Source: Prochlorococcus sp. AG-402-K22
Lineage (GTDB): Bacteria; Cyanobacteriota; Cyanobacteriia; PCC-6307; Cyanobiaceae
Assembly (NCBI GenBank): GCA_003216755.1
Contig: QCIJ01000001.1
Span: 62,001-126,000, forward strand
DNA length: 64,000 nt
Direction of reading: 5' to 3'
Part shown: in pieces, positions 55,105-64,000 of the stretch
Layout: every line of letters starts with the position of its first letter
Position numbering within the stretch: the first letter of the stretch is position 1
Translations under genes and position numbers: made by a program
Notes under the pieces: model-generated
Seen by the model: the letters and a program-made list of their open reading frames with translations, nothing else
Told to the model about the DNA's origin: nothing
The model's database searches: none

Positions 55105-55629
55105 ATGAATGAATCAAAAGATTTAATAATCATTTCGGCTAGTTGCGGGAAAAATCTAGAACTTTCTGAAAAATTTCTTGAAAAAAGTAATGAACTTAAA
55201 ATAAATTCTGAGATATTGGATCTTACTACCCTTGATATTCCACTATTTAATCCACGAATTCACAGCAAAAATAATATTCCAGTTGAAATAGAAGAAATTA
55301 AAAAAAAGCTTTTTTCAATAGAAAAATGGGTTATTTGTGCTCCGGAATATAATGGATCTATACCCCCCATTCTCTCAAACTTAATAGCATGGCTTTCTGT
55401 TTCCGGAGATGACTTCAGGAAGTTATTTAATGGTCAACCTATTGCAATTGCCACATTTTCTGGCGGGATAGGATTAGAACTTCTTACTTCGTTACGCATA
55501 CAATTAGTTCACTTAGGAAGTCAGGTATTAGGAAGACAACTTTTGTCCTCATATAGTAAACCAATAGATACAAAAACTATTGAGGATATTATTCAAAGAC
55601 TTTTACAAATGAAAAAATTGAAAACATAA
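55105..55629 (+). CDS. NADPH-dependent FMN reductase family flavoprotein
   Basis: The 174-residue flavodoxin-fold protein shows IISASCGKNLELSEKFLEKS near the N-terminus (phosphate loop) and APEYNGSIPPILSNLIAWLS, the family hallmark. Members reduce FMN, quinones or metals with NAD(P)H. It is 17 bases behind flv1 and probably co-transcribed, so it may supply electrons or reduced flavin to the flavodiiron system; this is inference. Confidence 0.85.
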   Translation: MNESKDLIIISASCGKNLELSEKFLEKSNELKINSEILDLTTLDIPLFNPRIHSKNNIPVEIEEIKKKLFSIEKWVICAPEYNGSIPPILSNLIAWLSVSGDDFRKLFNGQPIAIATFSGGIGLELLTSLRIQLVHLGSQVLGRQLLSSYSKPIDTKTIEDIIQRLLQMKKLKT

Positions 55630-55651
55630 ACTTCTAAAACCTAAAAGAATT

Positions 55652-57442
55652 TCATTTTTTTTCATTCCAAACTTTCAAAATTTCTCTAGCCATAGGAAGT
55701 GCATGTACAGATCCACCTCCGGGAGTATTTTGTGCAAAAGCAACTACAACCAACTCACTCTTTTCAGAGGGAGTGAAGCAAACGAACCAAGCATGATCTA
55801 AGCCACCTTCACCATCTTCAGCAGTTCCAGTTTTTCCCGAAACTGGAGGTAAATTTGAAACGCCATAATTAATTGATACACCTGTGCCAGACTCAACTAC
55901 TTTCCTCAGCCCACGTTTTATCAACTGAATATTATTTTGATCAATATCTATTTTAATTCGTTTTTTATCTGAAAGATATTTTCCACCTTTTTTAGCTAAG
56001 TGGGGGGTGACTAGATAACCTCCATTTGCAATCGCAGAATATGCTCTAGCTATTTGAATAGGAGTAACTTGAACAACAAATTGTCCAATAGACATGCTCG
56101 CAATATCTTCCGGGACCCATGGAGTTCTTCCTGGTTCGCCCCATCCTCTACCTTCTTTAGCCCATTCACTATTGGCTACTAATCCTATATTTTCTTGTTC
56201 AGAAATTTCAATCCCGGATAAGGCATTAAAACCAAGCTTTCTGGATACCTCGTAAATTTTATCAACTCCTGCTCCATATCCGATTTGATAAAAGAATGTA
56301 TTACTTGAAACTCTTAAAGCATCTTCATAACCTATCTTCCCAAAACCTAAATCATTATGTTCCCTAAAACATTGACTTCCATAGATGATACATGGTTTTG
56401 TATCTAGCAAAGTATCCATAGGGAATTTACCACTTTCTAAGCCAGCTAAAGCAGTTACAATTTTCCAAACACTTCCCGGATCATAAGCATTTAGTGCTCT
56501 ATTAAAAAGAGGTTTTTCAGATGAATTAAATATCTTATTATATTCTTTTTCAGGCTTAAAATCCTTTGAAAAAAAATTCAAATCAAAAGTAGGCCTGCTC
56601 GCCATTGCTCTTATTGCACCATCTCTTGGATCCATCACTATTATTGCTCCAGCTTTTTTATCTTTAAGTACTTCTTCTGCAACTAATTGCAAATTTATAT
56701 CAATTGTCAATTCAATATCATTACCTTTTATTGAAGGTTTTATACCCAATGATTTTTGAAAGTTTCCTAAAGAATTTACTTCAACTATCTCTCCACCCCA
56801 TTCACCCCTAATAAAGTCTTCATACACATATTCAATTCCAGTTCTCCCTATTAAATCATTTAGTTTATAATTCTTTTTAGATAAAAATTTATATTCTGAA
56901 TCAGTGATTGGCTGAGAATAACCAATTACATGAGCAGCAAGAGATTTATAAGGATAATTTCTAATTAATTTCGTAGCTATTTCAAAACTAGATAAATTAT
57001 CTTCATTTTCTTTAAATTTTATTATTTGATCCTCATCTAAATCATCAAGAATAGTAACTGAAAGTTGCTTATTTTTTAAACCAGCAAAATATTTTTTTTC
57101 TATTAAATTACTATCAACATTTAACAAATCAGAAATACTCAATTTATGTTTTTCCCAATTGATACCACTTACAGATTGGGGCTTTGTTATTAAGGAGTAT
57201 TTAACTCTACTATCTGCTAAGACAATACCATTTCTATCCAGTATTCTTCCGCGTATTGGTTGAGAAGCAATAAGCCTAATCCGGTTTTCATCAGACATTT
57301 GCTTAAAAGATTCATAATTTAATAGTTGCAAAAAAATTAATCTCAATAAAATCAATAAAAACGAAACAGATGAAAAGGTTAGTAAGACTAAAGGTTGTCT
57401 CTTTAATGAAATAAGTTTTTTATTAGAATTACTTTTTATCAA
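55652..57442 (-). CDS. mrdA: Penicillin-binding protein 2 (elongation transpeptidase)
   Basis: The 596-residue protein has a short cytoplasmic N-terminus, one membrane anchor at about 19-38, a PBP dimerisation domain, and a transpeptidase domain with SVWK (catalytic serine in DPGSVWKIVTALAG), SSN in VSSNTFFYQIG, and KTGT. It cross-links peptidoglycan in cell elongation. Start is TTG at 57442, four bases after the small upstream gene. Confidence 0.93.
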   Translation of the reverse strand: MIKSNSNKKLISLKRQPLVLLTFSSVSFLLILLRLIFLQLLNYESFKQMSDENRIRLIASQPIRGRILDRNGIVLADSRVKYSLITKPQSVSGINWEKHKLSISDLLNVDSNLIEKKYFAGLKNKQLSVTILDDLDEDQIIKFKENEDNLSSFEIATKLIRNYPYKSLAAHVIGYSQPITDSEYKFLSKKNYKLNDLIGRTGIEYVYEDFIRGEWGGEIVEVNSLGNFQKSLGIKPSIKGNDIELTIDINLQLVAEEVLKDKKAGAIIVMDPRDGAIRAMASRPTFDLNFFSKDFKPEKEYNKIFNSSEKPLFNRALNAYDPGSVWKIVTALAGLESGKFPMDTLLDTKPCIIYGSQCFREHNDLGFGKIGYEDALRVSSNTFFYQIGYGAGVDKIYEVSRKLGFNALSGIEISEQENIGLVANSEWAKEGRGWGEPGRTPWVPEDIASMSIGQFVVQVTPIQIARAYSAIANGGYLVTPHLAKKGGKYLSDKKRIKIDIDQNNIQLIKRGLRKVVESGTGVSINYGVSNLPPVSGKTGTAEDGEGGLDHAWFVCFTPSEKSELVVVAFAQNTPGGGSVHALPMAREILKVWNEKK

Positions 57443-57446
57443 AAGT

Positions 57447-57596
57447 TTAAAATTTATTCAAATAGCGTTTTTCCAATAAAGCAATTGTTGAGCTTATCTC
57501 TCTAAGTCTAGTAACTAAATTTTTATAGTCACTCTCTTCATTATTAATATTTATCTCATCATTTTCAATATTATTTGAAGGATATTTTTCATTCAT
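57447..57596 (-). CDS. Small acidic protein upstream of PBP2, 49 aa
   Basis: From ATG 57594-57596 the frame encodes 49 residues: MNEKYPSNNIENDEININNE, then a helical end YKNLVTRLREISSTIALLEK that could form a short coiled coil. It ends four bases before the mrdA start, suggesting coupling. A frame from 57632 would add 12 residues. Function unknown. Confidence 0.5.
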   Translation of the reverse strand: MNEKYPSNNIENDEININNEESDYKNLVTRLREISSTIALLEKRYLNKF

Positions 57597-57696
57597 AAAC
57601 TTATATTTTTTGAATTCTTTTACTAATATCAATCTTAAATAAAAAAATTATTTTTTCAAAATAATATTAAGTTCGATGCTAAAAAAAAATAAAAAA

Positions 57697-58305
57697 TTAA
57701 TTTGACTGATCTAAATTTTGTTCAAAGTAAGGATTACAACTATTTTTAGATATTCCTAAAGACCAACCAATGAATGATGAAATAAATACAATAACGATCA
57801 ATGGCAAAATAGCTTGCTGAGTATTTTCAAGACTAAACCATTCCCTCCAACTACTAAAAAACCTTTCTCTTTGATATTTTCTTTTTTCATTTTTTAATAA
57901 TTTAGCTTTTTTAGCAAAAGATTTTGTGACCCACTTTTCAAAAGGAATTTTTTTTATGATCGCCATTTTTCTCTCAACTTCTAATAGCTGTCCAGCACTA
58001 AGGTAAGGATGAAATGTACTAATCAATTCAAGAGTTTTTAGAAACATCTCTACTGTTGCATCTTTTATAAGCTTTTGCTCATGGCTTAAATCAGTCCACT
58101 CTATTTCTGGATAAAAACGATTCCTATTTGGATTAATTTGATCCTCAGACATTTGACCAGGTTCTCTAAGCCATCTATTTGTATTCTCGTCAAACCTTCG
58201 CCAATACAAAAAAGGATTAATAAAAATTGTTTTACCAGATACCTTTACTACATCTTGCTGAAGATGATTAGTTATCTTTCTCTCAGAATTTTTCGAATTT
58301 ATCAA
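57697..58305 (-). CDS. Hypothetical protein with C-terminal membrane span, 202 aa
   Basis: Unrecognised protein. The N-terminal half has FINPFLYWRRFDENTNRWLR and EIEWTDLSHEQKLIKDATVE; the middle is strongly basic (KSFAKKAKLLKNEKRKYQRE); one membrane span lies near residues 168-186 (ILPLIVIVFISSFIGWSLGI). Tail-anchored, the soluble part probably faces the cytoplasm. Start is TTG at 58305. It precedes the small gene and mrdA on the same strand. Confidence 0.65.
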   Translation of the reverse strand: MINSKNSERKITNHLQQDVVKVSGKTIFINPFLYWRRFDENTNRWLREPGQMSEDQINPNRNRFYPEIEWTDLSHEQKLIKDATVEMFLKTLELISTFHPYLSAGQLLEVERKMAIIKKIPFEKWVTKSFAKKAKLLKNEKRKYQRERFFSSWREWFSLENTQQAILPLIVIVFISSFIGWSLGISKNSCNPYFEQNLDQSN

Positions 58306-58384
58306 AATCTAAATAAATCATCTAATTAAAGATTATCTTTAATTTACTATTTTTCCAGAGATACCCAAAAATTTTCCATAAGAA

Positions 58385-59098
58385 TTAAGTTATTGATAAT
58401 TGCCAACGTTTTTTTAAATAATTACAGTATTCGCAATTTAATGACGGTTTGGGGAAAATATCAGAACGCAATAATTTGACCGTATCAATTATCTTATTTT
58501 CTACCCATGATGTAGAACAATCTAATCTAATTAAATGTACATCAAAATTTAATTGATTATTAAAAACCTCTTCGTTTTTCTTTCCATTAAAATATAAGAG
58601 ATAAGCTTCTTTTGCAACTTTAAATCCGTTCTTTTTAAATAACCACTGATACATTTCCAATTGTCTCTTATAGGCTTTTGCATATTCGTATTTGTTAAAA
58701 GTCTCAGACCAATCAAAATTATTTCTGGATGTTGCTTTGACATCAATAATAATAAGATCACCATTTTTTTTCTGCCAAATATCATCCACGGCTCCACCAA
58801 AATCATAATTATATTCAATTGACTTATATCTTATTCCTTGAAAATTACTTCTCCAACGTTCTAAATCTTTGTGTTTAAAAGGAACAGCATCAATACCATG
58901 TTCAATAAATAATGGATGTGGCTCCTGAATTCTTCTATAGTGATCAAATTCATTTTTACATAAATTATCGACAGCTATATTTAAAGTAAATGGTAATGAG
59001 GGTGGTTTTATTTGATATTTTTTATCAAGTACACAACATCTTGGACAACTAAGATATTTCTCAACAGTAGATCGACTTAGTTTAATAATCTCGCTCAT
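58385..59098 (-). CDS. PD-(D/E)XK nuclease with Cys cluster (RecB/Cas4-like)
   Basis: The 237-residue protein begins with LSRSTVEKYLSCPRCC, the N-terminal helix and cysteine of RecB-type nucleases. The catalytic core is FGGAVDDIWQKKNGDLIIID, then VKATS (G-VD...D-K), with RQLEMYQW as the QxxxY helix. The C-terminal LNCEYCNY supplies further cysteines, so a Fe-S cluster as in Cas4 and AddB is likely. There is no CRISPR or cas gene in the window. A DNA repair or processing role is likely. Confidence 0.82.
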   Translation of the reverse strand: MSEIIKLSRSTVEKYLSCPRCCVLDKKYQIKPPSLPFTLNIAVDNLCKNEFDHYRRIQEPHPLFIEHGIDAVPFKHKDLERWRSNFQGIRYKSIEYNYDFGGAVDDIWQKKNGDLIIIDVKATSRNNFDWSETFNKYEYAKAYKRQLEMYQWLFKKNGFKVAKEAYLLYFNGKKNEEVFNNQLNFDVHLIRLDCSTSWVENKIIDTVKLLRSDIFPKPSLNCEYCNYLKKRWQLSIT

Positions 59099-59171
59099 TA
59101 TGTTTAAATCTAATTTAAAAAGATTTCTTGTATAAATTAAAATTCCTTAATTATTTAGAAATTTTGATAAC

Positions 59172-60758
59172 TTACTCCCACTCAATAGTTCCAGGAGGTT
59201 TGCTTGTAATATCAAAAACAACTCTATTTACTAAAATTACTTCATTTACTATTCTATTTGAAATTCTCTCCAAAATCTGAAAGGGAATTTTTGACCAGTC
59301 TGCTGTCATACCATCTTCACTAGATACGCAACGTAAAACTATTGGCCATGCATAAGTTCTTTTATCACCCATAACTCCTACAGTTTTAACGGGTAGCAAT
59401 ACTGCAAATGCTTGCCAAATATCATTATAAAGACCAGCTTTTTTAATTTCCTCTCTCACTATCAAATCTGCATCTCTTAAACAATCGAGTTTTTCATTAG
59501 TCACTTCTCCCAAAATTCTTATCGCCAAACCTGGTCCTGGGAATGGATGCCTTTTTATAATTTCATCCGGCAAACCTAATGCAGCACCTAATTTTCGGAC
59601 TTCGTCCTTAAAAAGTTTTCTTAATGGCTCAACTAATTTAAATTGCAAATCTTTTGGTAATCCGCCCACATTATGATGACTCTTTATTTTTACAGCTATT
59701 CTTTCGCCCGTTTTGGGATCAATATTGGTACCAGCACTTTCAATAACATCAGGATAAAGCGTGCCTTGCGCTAAGTAATGAAAAGGTCCTAATCTATTAC
59801 TTTCTTCTTCAAATACTCTTATAAATTCTTCACCAATAATTTTCCTTTTTTGTTCTGGATCAGTAATCCCCTTTAATTTGGCAATAAACCTTTCCCTAGC
59901 ATTAATATATTCAACCTTTATATGAAATTTATTGTCAAAAAAGTTCATCAAAAATTCTGGTTCACCTTTTCTCATGAAACCTTGGTCAATAAACATGCAT
60001 GTAAGCTGATTTCCAACTGCTTCATTAAGTAAAAAAGCAAGAGTTGAAGAATCAACTCCGCCTGACAAGGCAAGCAAAACTTTCTTATTGCCAACTTGTT
60101 CTTTTATCCTGGGAATTGTTTCTTCTAAAAAGGTTTCGGTTGTCCAATCAGCAACACAAGTGGAGATTTTATAAACAAAATTTTTAATTACCGTCATCCC
60201 ATACTCTGAATGAATAACTTCAGGATGAAATTGTACGCCAAATAATTTTTTTCTATCATTTGAAATTGCTGCATGGAGTGTGTTCTCTGTATGAGCAATT
60301 TTATTAAATCCATCAGGCAAACAATTAATTGAATCACCATGACTCATCCACATTGTTGATTTATCTTCTACATCGCAGAGCAGGTCACACTCTAAATCTA
60401 TATTTATTGGTGCTCTACCATATTCAGCTTTTTTTGTGGCTGAAGAGACAGAACCTCCAAGTTCTTTGACCATTAATTGCATTCCGTAGCATATACCAAG
60501 AATAGGAATGCCTAAATCAAAAATTTTTTCATCGCATTTTGGAGAATTTTGGTCATATACAGAATTTGGTCCCCCACTTAAAATTATCCCTTTAGGATTA
60601 ATTTTAAGAATGTCCTCAATTGAAATACAGTTACTTACTACAAGAGAAAAAACATTAGTTTCTCTTATTCTTCTTGCAATCAATTCAGAATATTGAGATC
60701 CAAAATCTAAAATTAATATTGAGGGATCTCGTTCTTTTTTTAAAGATATTTGACTCAT
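59172..60758 (-). CDS. guaA: GMP synthase (glutamine-hydrolysing)
   Basis: The 528-residue enzyme converts XMP to GMP. The N-terminal glutaminase has [18 protein letters not shown], the nucleophile in GICYGMQLM and [11 protein letters not shown]; the synthetase half has [16 protein letters not shown] and [17 protein letters not shown]; it ends in the conserved [12 protein letters not shown] start. Confidence 0.97.
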   Translation of the reverse strand: MSQISLKKERDPSILILDFGSQYSELIARRIRETNVFSLVVSNCISIEDILKINPKGIILSGGPNSVYDQNSPKCDEKIFDLGIPILGICYGMQLMVKELGGSVSSATKKAEYGRAPINIDLECDLLCDVEDKSTMWMSHGDSINCLPDGFNKIAHTENTLHAAISNDRKKLFGVQFHPEVIHSEYGMTVIKNFVYKISTCVADWTTETFLEETIPRIKEQVGNKKVLLALSGGVDSSTLAFLLNEAVGNQLTCMFIDQGFMRKGEPEFLMNFFDNKFHIKVEYINARERFIAKLKGITDPEQKRKIIGEEFIRVFEEESNRLGPFHYLAQGTLYPDVIESAGTNIDPKTGERIAVKIKSHHNVGGLPKDLQFKLVEPLRKLFKDEVRKLGAALGLPDEIIKRHPFPGPGLAIRILGEVTNEKLDCLRDADLIVREEIKKAGLYNDIWQAFAVLLPVKTVGVMGDKRTYAWPIVLRCVSSEDGMTADWSKIPFQILERISNRIVNEVILVNRVVFDITSKPPGTIEWE

Positions 60759-60806
60759 GTTTAAAAGTTAGCTCAATTTATTTACAAACGCATAATCAAT
60801 CAAAAA

Positions 60807-61925
60807 TTAATCTCCTTGAAAATAAGAAATATAATTATTTCCCTTAGTTCCTGACCACCTTATTTGCCTTTTTTTGTCAAAAATAATTGATGCGATTTCC
60901 ATATCTGTTTTTACATACCTATTAACATAATCATAGGAACGTTTTTCAATAGTATTTGATAAATTTTGGAATAATTTATCGGCTATAGATTTATTAAATC
61001 TTTCAAGAAATAATAAGGAATCTTCAAGAGTTTTTAATTGAGATAATTTAACTATTATTTCAGATGGTACTTTTTCTTTAACGGCTAAATAAACGAGAAT
61101 CTCTATTCTTCCATCAGCTAAATGATTATGTGTATGAAAAATGCCGCCTGCTAATTTAATTAATTTTCCATGATAACCAAAAAGAATTACAGTTTTAACA
61201 TTTTTTATTGCAGCATCAACTATTAAGGGTCCTATCCAATTACCAACTTTTATAATTGGCAACTTAACATTACAAGTTTTTGCCAAATTTAAACCATTTT
61301 CACCAATAACAAAAACAACTTTCCCTTTAAAATCATTTTTAGTCAGATTCGCTAGCTTTGTTTTTGCTTCCTCTAATTGATCAGGTGAAGCACTCGAATA
61401 AGTCTCTGCAGAAGTTCCAATAATAGATAATCCATCAACAATACCAAATGACTTATTACTAGTTCTTTCTGCCAAAAACTCCCCATTTGGAAAAATAATT
61501 TCTAAATTCAAATTAAAACCCGTCGGAATGATATCCAACAAATTTTCATATAGAACTTTTTTAGCAAAATCAGAAATGCATATAACTGATGTATTCGCAT
61601 AGATACCTACACCAGATCCTGGAATAATATTGATTGGATTTGTTGGAGAAGATTTATTAAAGGGGATTTTTTCTAAAGAAACTACTGTCCATATTTCTAA
61701 GTTTTGTGTAATGTCAAGATCTAAGCCAGAGTTTGCAAAAGAAATTCCTAATGCATGCGAATCACCTTTAAGTAAACCAACTGAATGAATCTTGAGTTTT
61801 GCTTCTGTTTTTTCATTAGGAATTTTTAGTATTTCATAATTATCAAATGGCAAACCTACAAGTTTTTTTAATGCTGACCTAGCGGCTCCTGCAACCCACA
61901 AAGGTAAAGAAAATCCTTTTTTCAA
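60807..61925 (-). CDS. cbiD: CbiD, cobalt-precorrin-5B C1-methyltransferase
   Basis: The 372-residue enzyme methylates C-1 of the corrin ring in anaerobic-type B12 synthesis. PGSGVGIYANTSVICISDFA, KVGNWIGPLIVDAAIKNVKT and LFGYHGKLIKLAGGIFHTHN with ADGR fit CbiD. The start is TTG at 61925. It is divergent from the aminotransferase gene with a 60-base spacer. B12 is needed by Prochlorococcus enzymes such as MetH and ribonucleotide reductase (family knowledge). Confidence 0.9.
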   Translation of the reverse strand: MKKGFSLPLWVAGAARSALKKLVGLPFDNYEILKIPNEKTEAKLKIHSVGLLKGDSHALGISFANSGLDLDITQNLEIWTVVSLEKIPFNKSSPTNPINIIPGSGVGIYANTSVICISDFAKKVLYENLLDIIPTGFNLNLEIIFPNGEFLAERTSNKSFGIVDGLSIIGTSAETYSSASPDQLEEAKTKLANLTKNDFKGKVVFVIGENGLNLAKTCNVKLPIIKVGNWIGPLIVDAAIKNVKTVILFGYHGKLIKLAGGIFHTHNHLADGRIEILVYLAVKEKVPSEIIVKLSQLKTLEDSLLFLERFNKSIADKLFQNLSNTIEKRSYDYVNRYVKTDMEIASIIFDKKRQIRWSGTKGNNYISYFQGD

Positions 61926-61985
61926 ATCAAGTAATTGAAAAATATATAATGAGAACTAATCTAAGAATGACCTATTTAACAAAAA

Positions 61986-63149
61986 GTGGCCATACAACAA
62001 AAATTATCATTGATGATTCCTGGACCGACACCAGTTCCAGAAAAAGTTTTACAAGCATTAAGTAAGCATCCAATAGGACATCGCAGCAAAGAATTCCAAG
62101 ATCTCGTAGAAAGTACTACGAAAAATTTACAATGGCTTCATCAAACTCAAAATGATGTTCTAACAATTACTGGTAGTGGAACTGCCGCAATGGAAGCTGG
62201 AATAATAAATACTTTAAGTAAAGGTGATAAAGTTATCTGTGGGGAGAATGGAAAATTTGGTGAAAGATGGGTAAAAGTTGCTAAAGAATTTGGGTTAGAA
62301 ATCATAAAAATTGACTCCGAATGGGGGACTCCTCTTAATCCAGAAGAATTCAAAAAAATATTAGAAGAAGATCAAGAAAAAGAAATAAAGGCAGTAATTT
62401 TGACTCATTCTGAAACCTCAACAGGTACAATAAATGATCTGGAATCTATCAGTTCATATATACGTGAACATAAAACAGCATTGTCAATTGTTGACTGCGT
62501 CACAAGTCTTGGAGCTTGTAATGTACCGGTAGATGAATGGCAATTAGATATCGTTGCTTCAGGATCACAAAAAGGATATATGATTCCGCCGGGACTCAGC
62601 TTTATATCGATGAGTCAAAAAGCATGGGAAGCTACAGAAAAATCTAATTTACCAAAATTTTATTTAAATTTAGAATCCTACAAAAAAAGTCTTTTGAGTA
62701 ACAGTAACCCATATACTCCTGCAGTAAATTTGGTTTTTGCTTTAGATGAATCTTTAAAAATGATGCGAGAAGAAGGATTAGAGAATATTTTCCTTAGACA
62801 TAAAAAACATAAATTAGCGATGAGCAATGCTGCAAAAGCTTTAAACCTAAAATTGTTTGCTGATGAAAAATATTTAAGCCCTTCAATTACAGCAATAGAG
62901 ACTGGAGAAATGGATGCTGAAGAATTCAGAAAAACTATAAAAAATAAGTTTGATATTTTACTTGCTGGTGGTCAAGATCATTTAAAAGGAAAAATATTTA
63001 GAGTCGGCCACTTAGGTTATGTAAATGACAGAGATATAATTACAGTAATTTCTGCTATTAGTAATACACTTCTTGATTTAGGAAAAATAAATGCTCAAAG
63101 AGCTGGGGAAGCATTAGTAATTGCATCTAAATATCTTGAATCAAATTAA
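61986..63149 (+). CDS. Class V aminotransferase (alanine/serine-glyoxylate type)
   Basis: The 387-residue PLP enzyme has MIPGPTPVPEKVLQALSKHP, the GSGTAAMEAGIINTLSKGDK helix, HSETSTGTIN, and the PLP lysine in ASGSQKGYMIPPG. This is the alanine-glyoxylate/serine-pyruvate transaminase group, often mislabelled soluble hydrogenase 42-kDa subunit. It could work in photorespiratory glyoxylate handling. Start is GTG at 61986. Confidence 0.9.
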   Translation: MAIQQKLSLMIPGPTPVPEKVLQALSKHPIGHRSKEFQDLVESTTKNLQWLHQTQNDVLTITGSGTAAMEAGIINTLSKGDKVICGENGKFGERWVKVAKEFGLEIIKIDSEWGTPLNPEEFKKILEEDQEKEIKAVILTHSETSTGTINDLESISSYIREHKTALSIVDCVTSLGACNVPVDEWQLDIVASGSQKGYMIPPGLSFISMSQKAWEATEKSNLPKFYLNLESYKKSLLSNSNPYTPAVNLVFALDESLKMMREEGLENIFLRHKKHKLAMSNAAKALNLKLFADEKYLSPSITAIETGEMDAEEFRKTIKNKFDILLAGGQDHLKGKIFRVGHLGYVNDRDIITVISAISNTLLDLGKINAQRAGEALVIASKYLESN

Positions 63150-63150
63150 T

Positions 63151-63348
63151 TTAAGTCCCTGGCTCTTCGACATTTCCACCTAATTCAACAATCTTTTTTC
63201 TAAGAGTAATTGATTTTTTTTCATCTCCCTTAGTTTGAGCAATTGCTAGAGCAAACTCTAATTTTTCAAGATGATGACCACCCTCAAAAAAGGATAACTT
63301 TTTCTTTATAAGGTTTTTATTAGATTTGTATGAAATTTGTGAAGACAT
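63151..63348 (-). CDS. Hypothetical protein, 65 aa
   Basis: A 65-residue soluble, helical, basic protein: FFEGGHHLEKLEFALAIAQT and DEKKSITLRKKIVELGGNVE. No known domain recognised. It converges on the aminotransferase with one base between stops. The ordered composition suggests a real conserved gene. Confidence 0.6.
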   Translation of the reverse strand: MSSQISYKSNKNLIKKKLSFFEGGHHLEKLEFALAIAQTKGDEKKSITLRKKIVELGGNVEEPGT

Positions 63349-63481
63349 AAAAATTCATGCTTTGTTTAATATTATGCCAACAAATGGGGACATTATGAGA
63401 GAAAAACAAAAATATAATTTGACTATAAACCCAAGCAAAAAAAAATCTTTCTAATATTATGTCCAAACATCTCATAAATTT

Positions 63482-63994
63482 ATGCCAAACATAAATCTCA
63501 TCTATTATCTAGTTGCAGGCGGAATTTTTGGGGCTTTGGCTCTAAAAACAGGTATACCCGCAGCCCCTCTTGCTGGCGCCTTAATAGGTTCAAGCATCCT
63601 TAGTGTCAGTGGCAAAGTGGATATAGCAGATTGGCCAATTGGGACAAGAACAATATTAGAGATTGGGATTGGGACAGTTATTGGCACATCTTTAACTAAA
63701 GACTCATTAGTTGACCTACAAAGCTTATGGAGGCCAGCTATCCTAATAACTTTTACTTTAGTAATTACGGGATTAGCGATTGGATTATGGACAAGCAGAT
63801 TACTAAATATAGATGTAATAACAACAATTCTAGGTGCTGCACCAGGTGGTATTAGCGGCATGAGTCTTGTGGGTTCAGAATATGGCGTAGGCGCTGCAGT
63901 AGCAACTCTACACGCTGTTAGGTTGATCACTGTGCTTCTAATTCTTCCCTTAGTTGTTAAATGTTTGAACTTATTTGGAGTGATAAAATCTTAA
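63482..63994 (+). CDS. AbrB-type membrane protein, single repeat
   Basis: The 170-residue protein is Gly/Ala/Ile-rich with about five membrane segments. It matches one copy of the AbrB duplication domain (the ammonia monooxygenase-like COG3180 family): IPAAPLAGALIGSSILSVSG, IGIGTVIGTSLTKDSL, GAAPGGISGMSLVGSEYGVG. Usual members have two copies in about 350 residues; this is half size. Function unproven; the older name ammonia monooxygenase is unsupported. A second half could lie just beyond the window. Confidence 0.78.
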   Translation: MPNINLIYYLVAGGIFGALALKTGIPAAPLAGALIGSSILSVSGKVDIADWPIGTRTILEIGIGTVIGTSLTKDSLVDLQSLWRPAILITFTLVITGLAIGLWTSRLLNIDVITTILGAAPGGISGMSLVGSEYGVGAAVATLHAVRLITVLLILPLVVKCLNLFGVIKS

Positions 63995-64000
63995 AATTCT

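Noticed and set aside
58385..59098. CRISPR adaptation gene cas4
   Set aside because: No repeats, spacers or other cas genes in the window; an orphan RecB-like nuclease is the safer call.
63505..63930. 141-codon minus-strand frame opposite the AbrB-type gene
   Set aside because: Antisense of a Gly/Ala-rich membrane protein; its Pro/Thr-rich translation is an artefact of that composition.
1..64000. Horizontally acquired island, insertion sequence or integrase next to the tRNA or tmRNA
   Set aside because: No transposase, integrase, direct repeats or composition shift seen around tRNA-Leu or ssrA; genes there are ordinary core types.

Overview
This window looks like a piece of a small, streamlined, strongly A/T-rich picocyanobacterial chromosome, most likely a high-light-clade Prochlorococcus. 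The evidence is a psbX gene, a high-light-inducible (hli) gene, ycf66 and ycf19/yggT homologues, a class A/class B pair of flavodiiron genes, sufBCDS, a permuted tmRNA whose tag reads ANKIVSFSRQTAPVAA, and almost no intergenic space, with many tail-to-tail overlaps. The strain cannot be fixed from sequence alone. I see no insertion sequences, prophage, CRISPR array or rRNA.

Layout. 1-1.9 kb: the 5' part of an ABC-F ATPase, a small membrane peptide, a Nif11-like peptide, an unknown CxxC protein and a divergent ribbon-helix-helix regulator. 1.9-5.9 kb: a minus-strand operon with a DASS/SLC13 permease and the KtrB and KtrA potassium-uptake subunits. 5.9-12.9 kb: type II NADH dehydrogenase, PAPS reductase (cysH), pantothenate kinase (coaX), peroxiredoxin Q, a phosphopantetheinyl transferase, RarA, phosphoglucomutase. 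12.9-19.5 kb: a DUF4912 protein, an unknown protein and the Fe-S assembly operon sufBCDS. 19.4-28 kb: an S9 peptidase, peptide deformylase, a HIT protein, an SbmA/BacA-type ABC exporter followed closely by an hli gene, ycf66, psbX, yggT, accC. 28-37.2 kb: a tRNA-Leu with an AAG anticodon leading directly into an LpxB-like gene, a PRC-barrel protein, smc, a small LigD-phosphoesterase-like protein, a YqjD/YqjE-like membrane pair and an RlmL-like methyltransferase. 37.2-49.5 kb: permuted tmRNA, an aldo/keto reductase, a ParA-like ATPase overlapping a small membrane gene, argJ, coaE, gatB, a ThiO-like oxidase, ndk, speA, alaS. 49.6-55.6 kb: the flavodiiron region. 55.6-64 kb: PBP2, small unknowns, a Fe-S RecB/Cas4-like nuclease, guaA, cbiD, a class V aminotransferase and a one-repeat AbrB-type membrane protein.

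How they work together. Most genes are housekeeping: sulfur flows from CysH toward cysteine, which SufS uses for Fe-S assembly; CoaX and CoaE bracket the CoA pathway; AlaS charges tmRNA, whose G3-U70 acceptor pair lies in this same window; Flv1/Flv3, PsbX, Hli and PrxQ serve photosynthesis and photoprotection.

The least ordinary stretch is 51.4-53.3 kb, between flv3 and flv1. It holds a 52-residue peptide that ends in a CP12-like cysteine hairpin, a rhomboid-like protease, two small-RNA-like transcription units with complementary sequences (one with the Yfr1 signature ACUCCUCACAC, the other shaped like a Yfr2-family RNA), and between them a perfect 20-bp palindrome beside a second inverted repeat. 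Domain and motif calls here are by eye; no database search was run.
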